In this document: positions 56,701 through 64,000 of the stretch, piece after piece
How positions within the stretch are numbered: the first letter of the stretch is position 1
Layout: every line of letters begins with the position of its first letter
DNA from: Acrasis kona
Taxonomy: Eukaryota; Heterolobosea; Eutetramitea; Acrasida; Acrasidae
NCBI GenBank assembly: GCA_026419775.2
Contig: JAOPGA020001434.1
Span: forward strand, 1-64,000
Length of the DNA: 64,000 nt
Direction: 5' to 3'
Translations under genes and position numbers: made by a program
The notes under the pieces: generated by a model
The model's database searches: none
The model's input: the letters and a program-made list of their open reading frames with translations, nothing else
Told to the model about the DNA's origin: nothing

Positions 56701-57219
56701 TTTTCTCAACCTGGCTATAAACCAAAAAGGGTTCCTTCTCTTATTTACTGAACTTGATTCGCCGTTGGACTTTTGAATCAAATCTAATTTGGGCAACGCT
56801 GCTTTAACATTCTCAACTGTAGGTTCTACTGGTCTACCGAATGTTATATTGACCTTTTTATTCTCTTCGAAGCTGGTTTGTAGCTGCTGTTTAGTTGATA
56901 AAATTTTTGAGAGCTCTGGGTCGTTTGGTCTCTGTCTTTTTTGGGGTGGCATAAGTTCTTCTTTCCTCGTATTTGTTTTCGGTCGACCATTATCCAAGGA
57001 GGATGCAGGTGGATGTGGTATAAGCGATTTTGGTGTTTGAGGTTCTCCGCGATTAGCGATAGATATAAATGAGTTTTTCCCCACCCCATTGCTCCTACTA
57101 GGTGCATTTCCCATTTGATACATTCTACCTAACATGTTGCTCTGCAAGTTAGATTTTTCGGATAGATCAGATAATTCCTCAGGAGAGAGGACTGCTCTAT
57201 CTTTCCTCTTCTTGTCCAT
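44738..57219 (-). CDS. Single-headed axonemal dynein heavy chain
   Basis: Three exons (57219-56532, 56492-55893, 55851-44738) with introns of 39 and 41 nt encode 4133 residues, the usual length for inner-arm single-headed dyneins. The first exons contain NPYNLEIVGHGDI, THIMNRETD and LTPLEQW, then FFKKFRVWKAF across the first junction, the typical N-terminus of DNAH1/3/6/7-type chains. P-loops: GPAGTGKT (AAA1, about residue 1425), GPTGGGKT (AAA2, about 1709), GKTGVGKT (AAA3, about 2046) and GVGGCGKQ (AAA4, about 2396). A stalk coiled coil lies roughly at 2650-3000, then AAA5, AAA6 and the C-terminal domain. It powers ciliary beating, so the organism makes a motile flagellum. An N-terminal disordered extension of about 140 residues precedes the conserved part. 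The exact subtype cannot be fixed by eye. Confidence 0.95.
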
Positions 57220-57331
57220 TGTTGAACTTTCAAGATGTTGAATTCAATGACGCGAGTACTGAATGATAATTTTACAAAAAATAAATGGCGGTTATATTAG
57301 TTGAGTTCGATGCTCCTCAAGTATAAAAGTA

Positions 57332-59360
57332 TTAATTTATTATTGTACATTTTTTGTATCTCATTTTTGAACCAGAATCTAAAGTACCTGCATCTTTACC
57401 GATGTACCAAACTTCTTCTGTTCCATCAGCAGTTATAAATTTAGTTGTACCATTATCAAAAAGTATTTCTTTTGTGCCCTCAGGATAGTGCTTTTCTATC
57501 TGCCTGTTAGCGAATACGTAAATCTGTAATCCGTTAGGGTATGTTGTATGGGTGGTATTACTACCGGCATAATAATAGATTTCGAACTTGTTATAGTTCA
57601 TCCGTACATCACCATTGCTAAAGTACACTATGACTCTGCCATCTGTCATTGTCTTTTTTACAGTTCCGTCCTTATATTTTGTCTCACACATACCGCTGCT
57701 GTACCTCAACTCTATTTTACCTTGACCTAATTCTGTCCTTGAGATAATTATTCCTTCATCAGTGTTATAGTCACGGGTCATCCAGTTCTCATGACTCCCC
57801 GGAACGTTGTATTCTTTGTATTTATTTCTTAAATTTTTTATGTATATTGATAAGCCAGTATCAGGTATAGGAGGAGAAGAAACTATTTGCTTTGGCTCTA
57901 CGTCGTTAACTGGTGATTTGTCTCTTCGCTGATTAGCGTCAAAATGTCTTATGACTTTAATATTTGGTTGTTTGTTAGATTTGTTTACATTATACACTTG
58001 CTCGTCCTCATCTTCCTCGCTGGAGCTATACTCATCTTCAGAGTGTTTGATCTTATTCTCGCTAAATTGTCTTTCTACTCTTTCTAGCTCGGATTGCCTT
58101 CTAACCTCTTCTAGTTCGCTATTTTTTTGAGTCAGTTCGGCTATCTTCTTTTTCAGTGACTCTCTTTCAGTCTCCCATGCTTTCTTCTTGTTCTTAAATT
58201 CCATCATCAAATCCTTTTTCTCATTCTTTAATACCTCGTTTTCTTTTTCGATTTCCTTCCTATTTATCGATTGCAGATTTGCTTTTGAGTTTCTCTCCAA
58301 TACCCTCCTCTCCCTCTTTATCTTCGCTATTTCGTTTTCCTTGTATTGCTCGAACTTTTCGATATCTAGAGCCTTTTGACGTTGAAACTCTGCTCTTTCT
58401 CCAGCTAAACTTTGCTTCTCTGCTTGCACTTCATCCCACATTCTCTTGATCTTTTCATTTTCTGAATTATAATACTTAATGTGTTTATCAAGTTGTTCTA
58501 TTTTTTCTTTATGTTCCTCTTGTTCTGTCTTTTTTAGCTTTATTCTTTTCGATCTTTTCTTTTTTTTTGATTTTATCCTGCTTCTCTTTTTCTTCTGCTG
58601 AAAAGTATTTTTGATAAACAGCAGATTGGACCTTGGGATTATCAAATCTCTTTCTACCAACACGAAGTATGTTTGTTGACTGCTGTACCTCGTTCTCCTT
58701 GTCGTCCAAAGTGAATACTCTACTTGATTGTGTTGGAGGTCTTTGAATTTCCGTTTCGACTGTTTTGGAAGAATAAATATTTGGGTTGTACGAGTTTTTC
58801 TGAACAGTCATTGATTGCCAACCTTCGTCAGATTCTGATCCAGAGTCACTTTCTTGATCATCTTTATCATGATCATCATCTTGATCGGGTTCATCTTGTT
58901 TAAATGTGTCGTCAACCTCGTTTTCCTCAATTTCTTCTGATTGTTCATCATCCTCTGCATCGTCTTGGTCGTCATCGGATTCGAAGAGAGAATCAACACT
59001 TGGTAGAGGTTTCACAATTCCAGAGTGGAATCTGACTACTGGGCTTTTAGCTACTTCCTCATTGTTATCGTCCTCATCCACAGTGAATACACGAGATTTT
59101 CTGGGTGCGACGACTATAGGTGTTGGTTCTTCAAATGACTTTTTCGATTTCGGTGGTGATATAGTTGTTTCCGATGGCTTTGTGAACGACCAATCCATTA
59201 CTTTCGATAGGTCCCTCGGACCATTACCCACACGCGCAAAGGGTGGTAAAGGTTCCTTCTTAACTCTAGGTGCAGGTTGCTCCCCAGGTTTAGATATTTT
59301 AGCCTGTAAATTGCCCCACCTTGCCCCTCTCTTCAAGAAAGGTTTTGCGTCGTCAGACAT
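57332..59360 (-). CDS. CENPJ: SAS-4/CPAP (CENPJ) centriole assembly protein
   Basis: Two overlapping frames make one gene. The upstream frame (59360-58509) is acidic and disordered, starting MSDDAKPFLKRGARWG. The downstream one (ending at 57332) has a long coiled coil (KHIKYYNSENEKIKRM) and the diagnostic TCP/G-box domain at the C-terminus. That domain is made of short beta repeats: KYKDGTVKKTMTDGR, YFSNGDV, TTYPNGLQIYVF and TADGTEEVWY. The frames join if one base is skipped in an A6 run (58535-58530), which leaves a continuous coiled coil, so a homopolymer error is likely. SAS-4/CPAP builds centriolar microtubules through its TCP domain, fitting the axonemal dynein next door. An AATAAA (57342-57337) lies just before the stop. 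Confidence 0.83.
57337..57342 (-). terminator. AATAAA within the last codons of SAS-4
   Basis: The hexamer ends two bases before the stop codon on the minus strand. Confidence 0.5.
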
Positions 59361-59427
59361 TTGTGCAACAATATACTTTGGCGCCTAAATTGTGCGCAAA
59401 AAAAACAAGTTGATAAAGTAATACAAT

Positions 59428-59433
59428 TTTATT
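59428..59433 (-). terminator. AATAAA abutting stop codon of RAB4
   Basis: The hexamer shares its first A with the last base of the stop TAA. Confidence 0.6.
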
Positions 59434-60248
59434 TAACATCCACACCCTGTCGGTGTTGTCGAATCTGAACTGCCGCCAAGAACTCTATCGATATTTCTCT
59501 CTTCCTCTGTATGTGTAATCCCTTCTGCCATAATGTTAACGAAGCAAAAATTAAAATTAATTCGTACCAGAATCCATCTTGAACACAATTGATTTTGTTA
59601 ACTTTAAAAACACTTCCTCAATGTTTTCCCCTGTTAGCGCACTGGTTTCAAAAAACATGCAAGAATGTTTTTGGGCCATTTCGGCGGCTTCTAAAAACGA
59701 TACTTGCCTCCTTGTTGGATCTCCTGTTGAATTTCTTGAATTATCCACTGTGTCTTTTTTGTTTCCGACTATTGCGGCACACATATCTTTGCCCTTGATT
59801 GATAATGTTCTTGCATCGTCCAACCACTGTATTATATTTTTGTAACTCTCTACGTTTGTGACATCGTATACTATAATTGCACCTGCTGCTCCTCTGTAGT
59901 AACTTCTGGTCACAGACCGGTATCTCTCCTGACCCGCCTAAACATGTTAATAAATGGATGTTTGTTGCTCTTACTGTATCCCATATTTGTAGTTTAACCT
60001 TCCTTCCAGCAACGTCAACGATTTGTGCTCCAAATTCAACTCCGATTGTAGTGGTTTGATCGTCCGTGTCTAGAACTTTACTTTAAAATTGTTGAATATC
60101 ATTGATCTTACGTCTCCCTTCAAGGAACTGCCTAAGCATGCAACTTTTACCAGTTCCCGAATCACCTATGATGACTAGCTTCAAACAGATGCTAATGGAC
60201 TTAATAACGGTGTTATAGGTGGAACACTTACTCTACGTGTCCTGACAT
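59433..60248 (-). CDS. RAB4: Rab4-type small GTPase, five exons
   Basis: Exons 60248-60232, 60191-60112, 60069-59975, 59937-59568 and 59524-59433 give 217 residues, the length of Rab4. Introns are 40, 42, 37 and 43 nt. GTPase motifs: GDSGTGKS (P-loop), TTIGVEFG (switch I), [11 protein letters not shown] (split by intron 3, switch II), GNKKD and [17 protein letters not shown] and LEAAEMAQ are Rab4-like. The C-terminus is GCGC, ending in a CxC-type geranylgeranylation motif that only appears after the last splice. Rab4 governs fast recycling from early endosomes. The 17-nt first exon (MSGHV) rests on phase and on the short distance to the P-loop. Stop and AATAAA overlap by one base. Confidence 0.92.
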
Positions 60249-60480
60249 TTGTTTGGAAGAGAACTCCGTTTTGTTGTAATTATGGAGAAATCACAACTGT
60301 ATAATCCGCATTGTCAATAGTGCAATACTCAAATAGACATACTTGCAAATAAGCATAATGATAACTTGTTAAAGTGCGAGTTCTTGAAAGTGCGCAGCAC
60401 AAACATTTAGCATAAGATGTATTTTAATGAAGTTTAAGAACATGCTGATACTTTGACGTTATATGTTTTATGTGCTATAA

Positions 60481-60486
60481 TTTATT
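60481..60486 (-). terminator. AATAAA directly after stop codon of the snapin-like gene
   Basis: The hexamer follows the stop TAA (60489-60487) without a gap. Confidence 0.6.
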
Positions 60487-61075
60487 TTACTCTTCTTGTT
60501 TTGTTTCTTCTTCTATGGGCTTTTGTTCCTCGACATTTGTTTCAGGTGCATCATTTATATTCTTCTCCACTTCGGTGACACCCACCTCTTCGTTTGGGTC
60601 TGGTTTGCTTTCATCCTTAACAACTTCTGTTACGGCATTTTTTTCCTCAACAACTGGCTTTACTTCATTTACATCGGTGTTGTTTCCCTGTTTCAATTTC
60701 TCTTGACGGACTTGTCTTAACTTAACCATCTCTGGATACTTTTCAATGTCAGAGTGTTATGATCGATTTACATACTTTGTTCTGTGCCATCTTGTTCAAC
60801 CTCCCAAGTCGATCATTTATATTGTTTAGAGTACTCGCAACTGCTACAATCTTTTTTCTTGATTCAACTAATTTTTTCAAGTATGCAGACACATCAACAA
60901 ATTCGGCCTCAGTCAGGCAGCTTGTGAGTACCTTCGACATTGCTTCTATACGATCTGCAAGGTCAGCTTGGGCTAATTGTACATCATGTATTCTCTTCTC
61001 ATATTCCCCTGCAAATGGTTCGAATATATGCAAAAGTCCTGTGGTCAAGGACTTCTCTGGTTGTTCGGTGGTCAT
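60487..61075 (-). CDS. SNAPIN: Snapin-like BLOC-1/BORC subunit
   Basis: Exons 61075-60776 and 60738-60487, joined over a 37-nt intron (GTATGT to GAAAAG), give 183 residues. The first 105 residues are helical with the snapin pattern: GLLHIFEPFAGEYE, VQLAQADLADRIEAM, VSAYLKKLVESRKKI and NDRLGRLNKMAQN. After the splice, KYPEMVKLRQVRQEKL continues the helix, and the last 55 residues are a Glu/Val-rich disordered tail absent from animal snapin. Snapin belongs to the BLOC-1 and BORC complexes in lysosome positioning and vesicle docking. The similarity is of a short coiled-coil protein, so the assignment is likely but not certain. Confidence 0.7.
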
Positions 61076-61133
61076 GGATCAATCAATAATTACAATCAAA
61101 TTGTCAACTTGCAGAAAACGCCGCAACCCGCAC
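61076..61133. promoter_or_regulatory. Minimal divergent promoter between snapin-like gene and NAA60
   Basis: Only 58 bp separate the snapin ATG from the preferred NAA60 ATG (61134). If the upstream Met of NAA60 (61074) is used, the two start codons overlap in one CATG palindrome. Confidence 0.45.
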
Positions 61134-62246
61134 ATGAGCAAAGTGCAATCGAGTCAGAGTCGGGGATATCAACACATAAAAAGCAAAACGAAGGAAAAAC
61201 AACTTCTTTCATCCCCCTTGTTACCTCCTCAAACATCGCATCCAGATCAACATGACAATCGTGACGTTATAGAGGAGGATACAGGGTACGTTTTTCGCAC
61301 CATTCGCTCGGAAGATTTGCAGCCATTAAGAGTACTACAACTAGAACTCTTCCCAGTTAAATATACAAAACAATTTTATTTGAATCTGCTCGACAGAGCC
61401 AAAACGTACTCGGTACTAACCATAGATCGATGTACAGGAAAAGTCATAGGCGTGTGCTCGGCAAGAGTCTACGAGGAGGTCGAGTTTAGTTGGTGCGGGT
61501 TTAATAAGAAGAGTATGGTGATGGGATATATCATGACTCTCGGGGTTTGCCCTTCACACAGAAGAAGAGGACTAGCCAGTAAAATGCTGGACATGTTGGA
61601 GCGGAGAATGTTACTAGAGCCATACAATGTTACCCGGCTCACCCTACATTGTAAAGTTGACAACAATCAGGCGTTGAGCTTTTACAAAACTCTTGGGTTC
61701 CACGTTTCTCAAAAAATAAAAAACTATTATGACTTTAATGGGAGGTACGAAGATGCATACCAACTCGTTCGGGATGCCATCCTCGAGGAGCACGCTTGTA
61801 CAAATGTAACTATTGAAGCTCAAAATACAGATGCAGATAATGTAATTGTACCCAGTTTCATTTCTCAATCTTATTTGGCACAAATTATTCTAGAGCCAGT
61901 GTCCTACATGACTTCTTCTGTAGCCAGAAAGACATTCCGTATTTTAGATTTTTGTAGAAATATATGGACACCTGGTAGCAACAGGTACTATATTCCAAAT
62001 GAGTCTGCGCCAAATAGTGTTATTGGTGGTTTAATACTTGCTTTCCAGAGGTTTTTAATGACAAGGGACGTCGAGGACGAGCATGGTGACAAAAACATTG
62101 ATAAGAAGGGTAATCAACTTTGGACAAGCGTCAGCACTGCAAAAAAGAGATCGTTGAGTCAGCAATCTGGTGATCTTGTAAATCAACATGATGGCGTTAT
62201 ACTACACATGGTTGTTGACGATAATAGAAATGTTGGACATCTTTAA
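61134..62246 (+). CDS. NAA60: NAA60-like GNAT N-terminal acetyltransferase
   Basis: This 370-residue protein is counted from MSKVQSSQ; the frame is open further upstream, with another Met at 61074 that overlaps the snapin start. The GNAT fold runs through the middle: FRTIRSEDLQPLRVLQ, ELFPVKYTKQFYLNLL, IMTLGVCPSHRRRGLASKML (acetyl-CoA loop RRRGLA), LHCKVDNNQALSFYKTLGF and NYYDFNGRYEDAYQL. This order and the FPVKY motif are those of NAA60/HAT4, the Golgi-side N-terminal acetyltransferase of membrane proteins. The C-terminal 160 residues include amphipathic, Phe-rich segments (RKTFRILDFCRNIW), which may attach it to membranes as in animal NAA60. Confidence 0.85.
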   Translation: MSKVQSSQSRGYQHIKSKTKEKQLLSSPLLPPQTSHPDQHDNRDVIEEDTGYVFRTIRSEDLQPLRVLQLELFPVKYTKQFYLNLLDRAKTYSVLTIDRCTGKVIGVCSARVYEEVEFSWCGFNKKSMVMGYIMTLGVCPSHRRRGLASKMLDMLERRMLLEPYNVTRLTLHCKVDNNQALSFYKTLGFHVSQKIKNYYDFNGRYEDAYQLVRDAILEEHACTNVTIEAQNTDADNVIVPSFISQSYLAQIILEPVSYMTSSVARKTFRILDFCRNIWTPGSNRYYIPNESAPNSVIGGLILAFQRFLMTRDVEDEHGDKNIDKKGNQLWTSVSTAKKRSLSQQSGDLVNQHDGVILHMVVDDNRNVGHL

Positions 62247-62328
62247 AAGGGCCTCCATCCGATGCATTATTGTATTATTAAACTGTATTAATGTATTTTA
62301 TTAACTTGCTTTTACAAAAATCAACATC

Positions 62329-63096
62329 ATGGGTTCAACCTCTTCAAGGGAGTCTGCACCAATAGGTGACATTTCTCAATATGAATTTAACTATACAAGA
62401 ACAACAACCAATTCAGAACTGTCGATAGGAAATAGAGAAATAATAAATCTAAATGCCAAGACTAGTTCAGGGTGTCATACCATTGAAAAGGGAGCGATAA
62501 TAATAAATACTCACTACATCTTCGAGCACAAAGAACTAGAAAACTACATTTACGATAAACTTATACAACGCAATTTTTTGAAGATGGAGAACAAAAAGTC
62601 GAAAAAATTTGTCACGAGCGGAAGCGACAGTGGGCGGTCAATCACAATACATTCTCAAGATTTACGTAAAGAAATTAGATGTTCCGAGAGGACATCTTTA
62701 AGCGAGAAGGACAAAGCAACATTTAACCTGGTGGAGACGGAGGTGCTGGAACTAAACAACAACAAGATTGAACAACAACACTGCAAACTAAAAATAGTAT
62801 TCGAAGAATCTCTTGCAAGAGAATTTCTTGACAAAAACGAACCATTCTGTCTGAGCTACAACAAGGACGGAAAAAAGACAAATGCACTCACGATAATGAC
62901 ATCTGTTGAAAAAGGAGACGTCATAATTGACTGCGCGCACTTGCCAAAGGATTCCGATTTGGAAATCGTTGTTGGCGTATACGACTGCCTATCAATGGGA
63001 GAATGTAACGAAAAACAATTTTGTGCACCTTACAAAACAGGACAAGATCTCATGGTGCTGTCGCTCAACAAGGAAAGACAATTGACATGTAGTTAA
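62329..63096 (+). CDS. Unknown protein, putatively N-myristoylated
   Basis: This 255-residue frame does not match a family I know. The N-terminus MGSTSSRES has Gly2 and Ser6, a plausible N-myristoylation signal. The body is hydrophilic and mixed alpha/beta, with a basic stretch (MENKKSKKF) near residue 86. Towards the C-terminus it has beta-strand-like text (DLEIVVGVYDCLSM), and six Cys occur in the last 75 residues. The ending DLMVLSLNKERQLTCS is compact. It lies 82 bp after NAA60 on the same strand, and its stop is 13 bp from that of the histidine kinase. A membrane-peripheral signalling or structural role is possible but unproven. Confidence 0.6.
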   Translation: MGSTSSRESAPIGDISQYEFNYTRTTTNSELSIGNREIINLNAKTSSGCHTIEKGAIIINTHYIFEHKELENYIYDKLIQRNFLKMENKKSKKFVTSGSDSGRSITIHSQDLRKEIRCSERTSLSEKDKATFNLVETEVLELNNNKIEQQHCKLKIVFEESLAREFLDKNEPFCLSYNKDGKKTNALTIMTSVEKGDVIIDCAHLPKDSDLEIVVGVYDCLSMGECNEKQFCAPYKTGQDLMVLSLNKERQLTCS

Positions 63097-63109
63097 AATA
63101 ATATTTTTT

Positions 63110-64000
63110 TTAATTCATTATCGTTTCGATGATATCATAAATCTCTTTTTTCTGATAAGGCTTCGGTATGTAGAAATCCATACCAGACTCCAAAGCCCTA
63201 TGCATGTGTTCCTCTCTTGCGTTTCCTGATAATCCAACAATGGGCATCGGCGACAAATTCCTTGCAATTTCCATCTGACGAATGTTTTTACAAGCATCAT
63301 GTCCGTTCATGTTGGGCATTTCCAAATCCATAAAACACAAGTCAAATTTGTCTCCAAATTGTTTAAACAGTTCGACGGCCTCCAAACCATCATTTGCAAC
63401 TTTGTAAGTATGTCCCTCGTTCTTTACAATATTTACCAAAACCTTCTGGTTGATTAAATTGTCCTCTACAATGAGAATATAAGCGCTTATTTTACGTATC
63501 GGTATAGACACAACGGTGGTCTTGTGGTCGTTTATGAACACGCTCTTCTTTTCCTTTACAGGAACCACTGCAGCTAATTCGGCATTGATGGGCACCTTCT
63601 CGCACCTTAGAGCAAAGCAGAAACAAGTGCCCTTGTTCTTTACGCTATCGGCGGTGATGCTTCCGCCCATCAGTTCTATCAAGTTCTTACTAATAAACAG
63701 TCCTAGCCCACTACCACCGTATTCGCTATAGGTACGATGGTTGGCTTGCACGAACCGATTGAATATTCTCTCTAGTTCGTGTGGTTCCATGCCGACGCCT
63801 GTATCAGCCACGGTAACCTTTAGCGACACGTTATCAGTGTCCTTTGTGATGGGATCGTCCATCACGTGAAGAGAAATGGTGACTTTGCCATGAGATTGTG
63901 TGAATTTGATGGCGTTGCTGATCAAGTTGATCAACACTTGACTCACCCTACCAGCATCACCCATCACCATGATGTCCGCTTGTTTATCAATGTCAATATC
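63110..64000 (-). CDS. Hybrid histidine kinase, C-terminal part (HATPase plus receiver)
   Basis: The frame is open to the right edge, so the sensor and dimerisation domains lie outside. Seen first is the HATPase domain: INLISNAIKFT (N box), DTGVGMEP (G1), an F-box region (FNRFVQANHRTYSEYGGS) and GSGLGLFIS (G2). After a linker of about 40 residues comes a receiver domain: ILIVEDNLINQ with the acidic pair, FMDLEMPNMNG with the phospho-acceptor Asp, GLSGNA and YIPKPYQ with the conserved Lys. This is a complete output end of a hybrid two-component kinase, as found in amoebae, fungi and plants. Both ATP-binding and receiver residues appear intact. Confidence 0.93.
   Translation of the reverse strand, partial: DIDIDKQADIMVMGDAGRVSQVLINLISNAIKFTQSHGKVTISLHVMDDPITKDTDNVSLKVTVADTGVGMEPHELERIFNRFVQANHRTYSEYGGSGLGLFISKNLIELMGGSITADSVKNKGTCFCFALRCEKVPINAELAAVVPVKEKKSVFINDHKTTVVSIPIRKISAYILIVEDNLINQKVLVNIVKNEGHTYKVANDGLEAVELFKQFGDKFDLCFMDLEMPNMNGHDACKNIRQMEIARNLSPMPIVGLSGNAREEHMHRALESGMDFYIPKPYQKKEIYDIIETIMN

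Noticed and set aside
1-64000. tRNA, rRNA or other structural RNA genes
   Set aside because: No cloverleaf arms with internal promoter boxes and no rRNA-like stretches were noticed by eye; a covariance-model scan would be needed to be sure.

Overview
The window is nuclear DNA of a compact-genome, flagellated protist. The evidence for a eukaryote is spliceosomal GT-AG introns (16 reconstructed, nearly all 35-43 nt), AATAAA poly(A) signals, and a eukaryotic gene set: axonemal dynein, SAS-4/CPAP, a Rab4-type GTPase, MOB1, DDX52, NUB1, snapin, NAA60 and a Man1-type nuclear-envelope protein. The standard code is used; the 4133-residue dynein reads cleanly. A heterolobosean relative of Naegleria would fit (amoeboflagellate biology, tiny introns, a virus-like cap methyltransferase, TET/JBP-style dioxygenases), but that is inference.

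Left 19.3 kb: mobile-element territory, AT-rich and decayed, holding every ambiguous base (N) in the window. It contains a largely intact MULE transposase with a SWIM finger and a 39-nt intron, running off the left edge (1-2898). It also contains a retroviral-type integrase fragment, a second MULE remnant (11.6-12.6 kb), a possible third (5.3-6.0 kb), a DDE_Tnp_4-type pseudogene (16.5-17.0 kb) and a broken Ulp1-like protease plus 2OG-Fe dioxygenase pair (13.5-15.7 kb). Its most interesting part is a same-strand trio at 8.3-10.8 kb: a Gly-Arg-rich protein, an acidic protein with a PCNA-binding (PIP) motif, and a protein that fuses a TET/JBP-like 2OG-Fe(II) dioxygenase core to a BRCT domain. Part of the Gly-Arg gene recurs in inverted orientation at 16.2 kb next to the DDE transposase remnant. 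At 18.6-19.3 kb a MULE-like N-terminal ORF carries a 64-bp piece of a dynein heavy-chain gene, which looks like transposon capture of host sequence.

19.3-24.2 kb: three + strand enzyme genes in a row. They are a beta-lactamase-fold serine hydrolase, a questin-oxidase-family protein and a membrane-anchored HHxxxD acyltransferase. Together they resemble a small specialised-metabolism cluster.

24.3-44.7 kb: densely packed housekeeping genes on both strands: a PMS1-type MutL homologue with an altered ATPase motif, an ankyrin/coiled-coil protein, a Man1/Src1-like protein, ACAD11 with a peroxisomal-type tail, NUB1, a poxvirus-VP39-like cap 2'-O-methyltransferase, a secreted lipase, a MORN-VPS9 (alsin-like) exchange factor, MOB1 with a 17-nt microexon, and DDX52/ROK1.

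44.7-64 kb: a cilium-linked block on the minus strand (12.4-kb single-headed axonemal dynein heavy chain, then SAS-4/CPAP, then Rab4). It is followed by a head-to-head snapin/NAA60 pair, an unknown putatively myristoylated protein and a hybrid histidine kinase running off the right edge. Genes are packed so tightly that convergent partners have stop codons 9-13 bp apart, and in many genes AATAAA overlaps or touches the stop codon. Single +1 frameshifts interrupt four otherwise conserved genes and are probably sequence errors.
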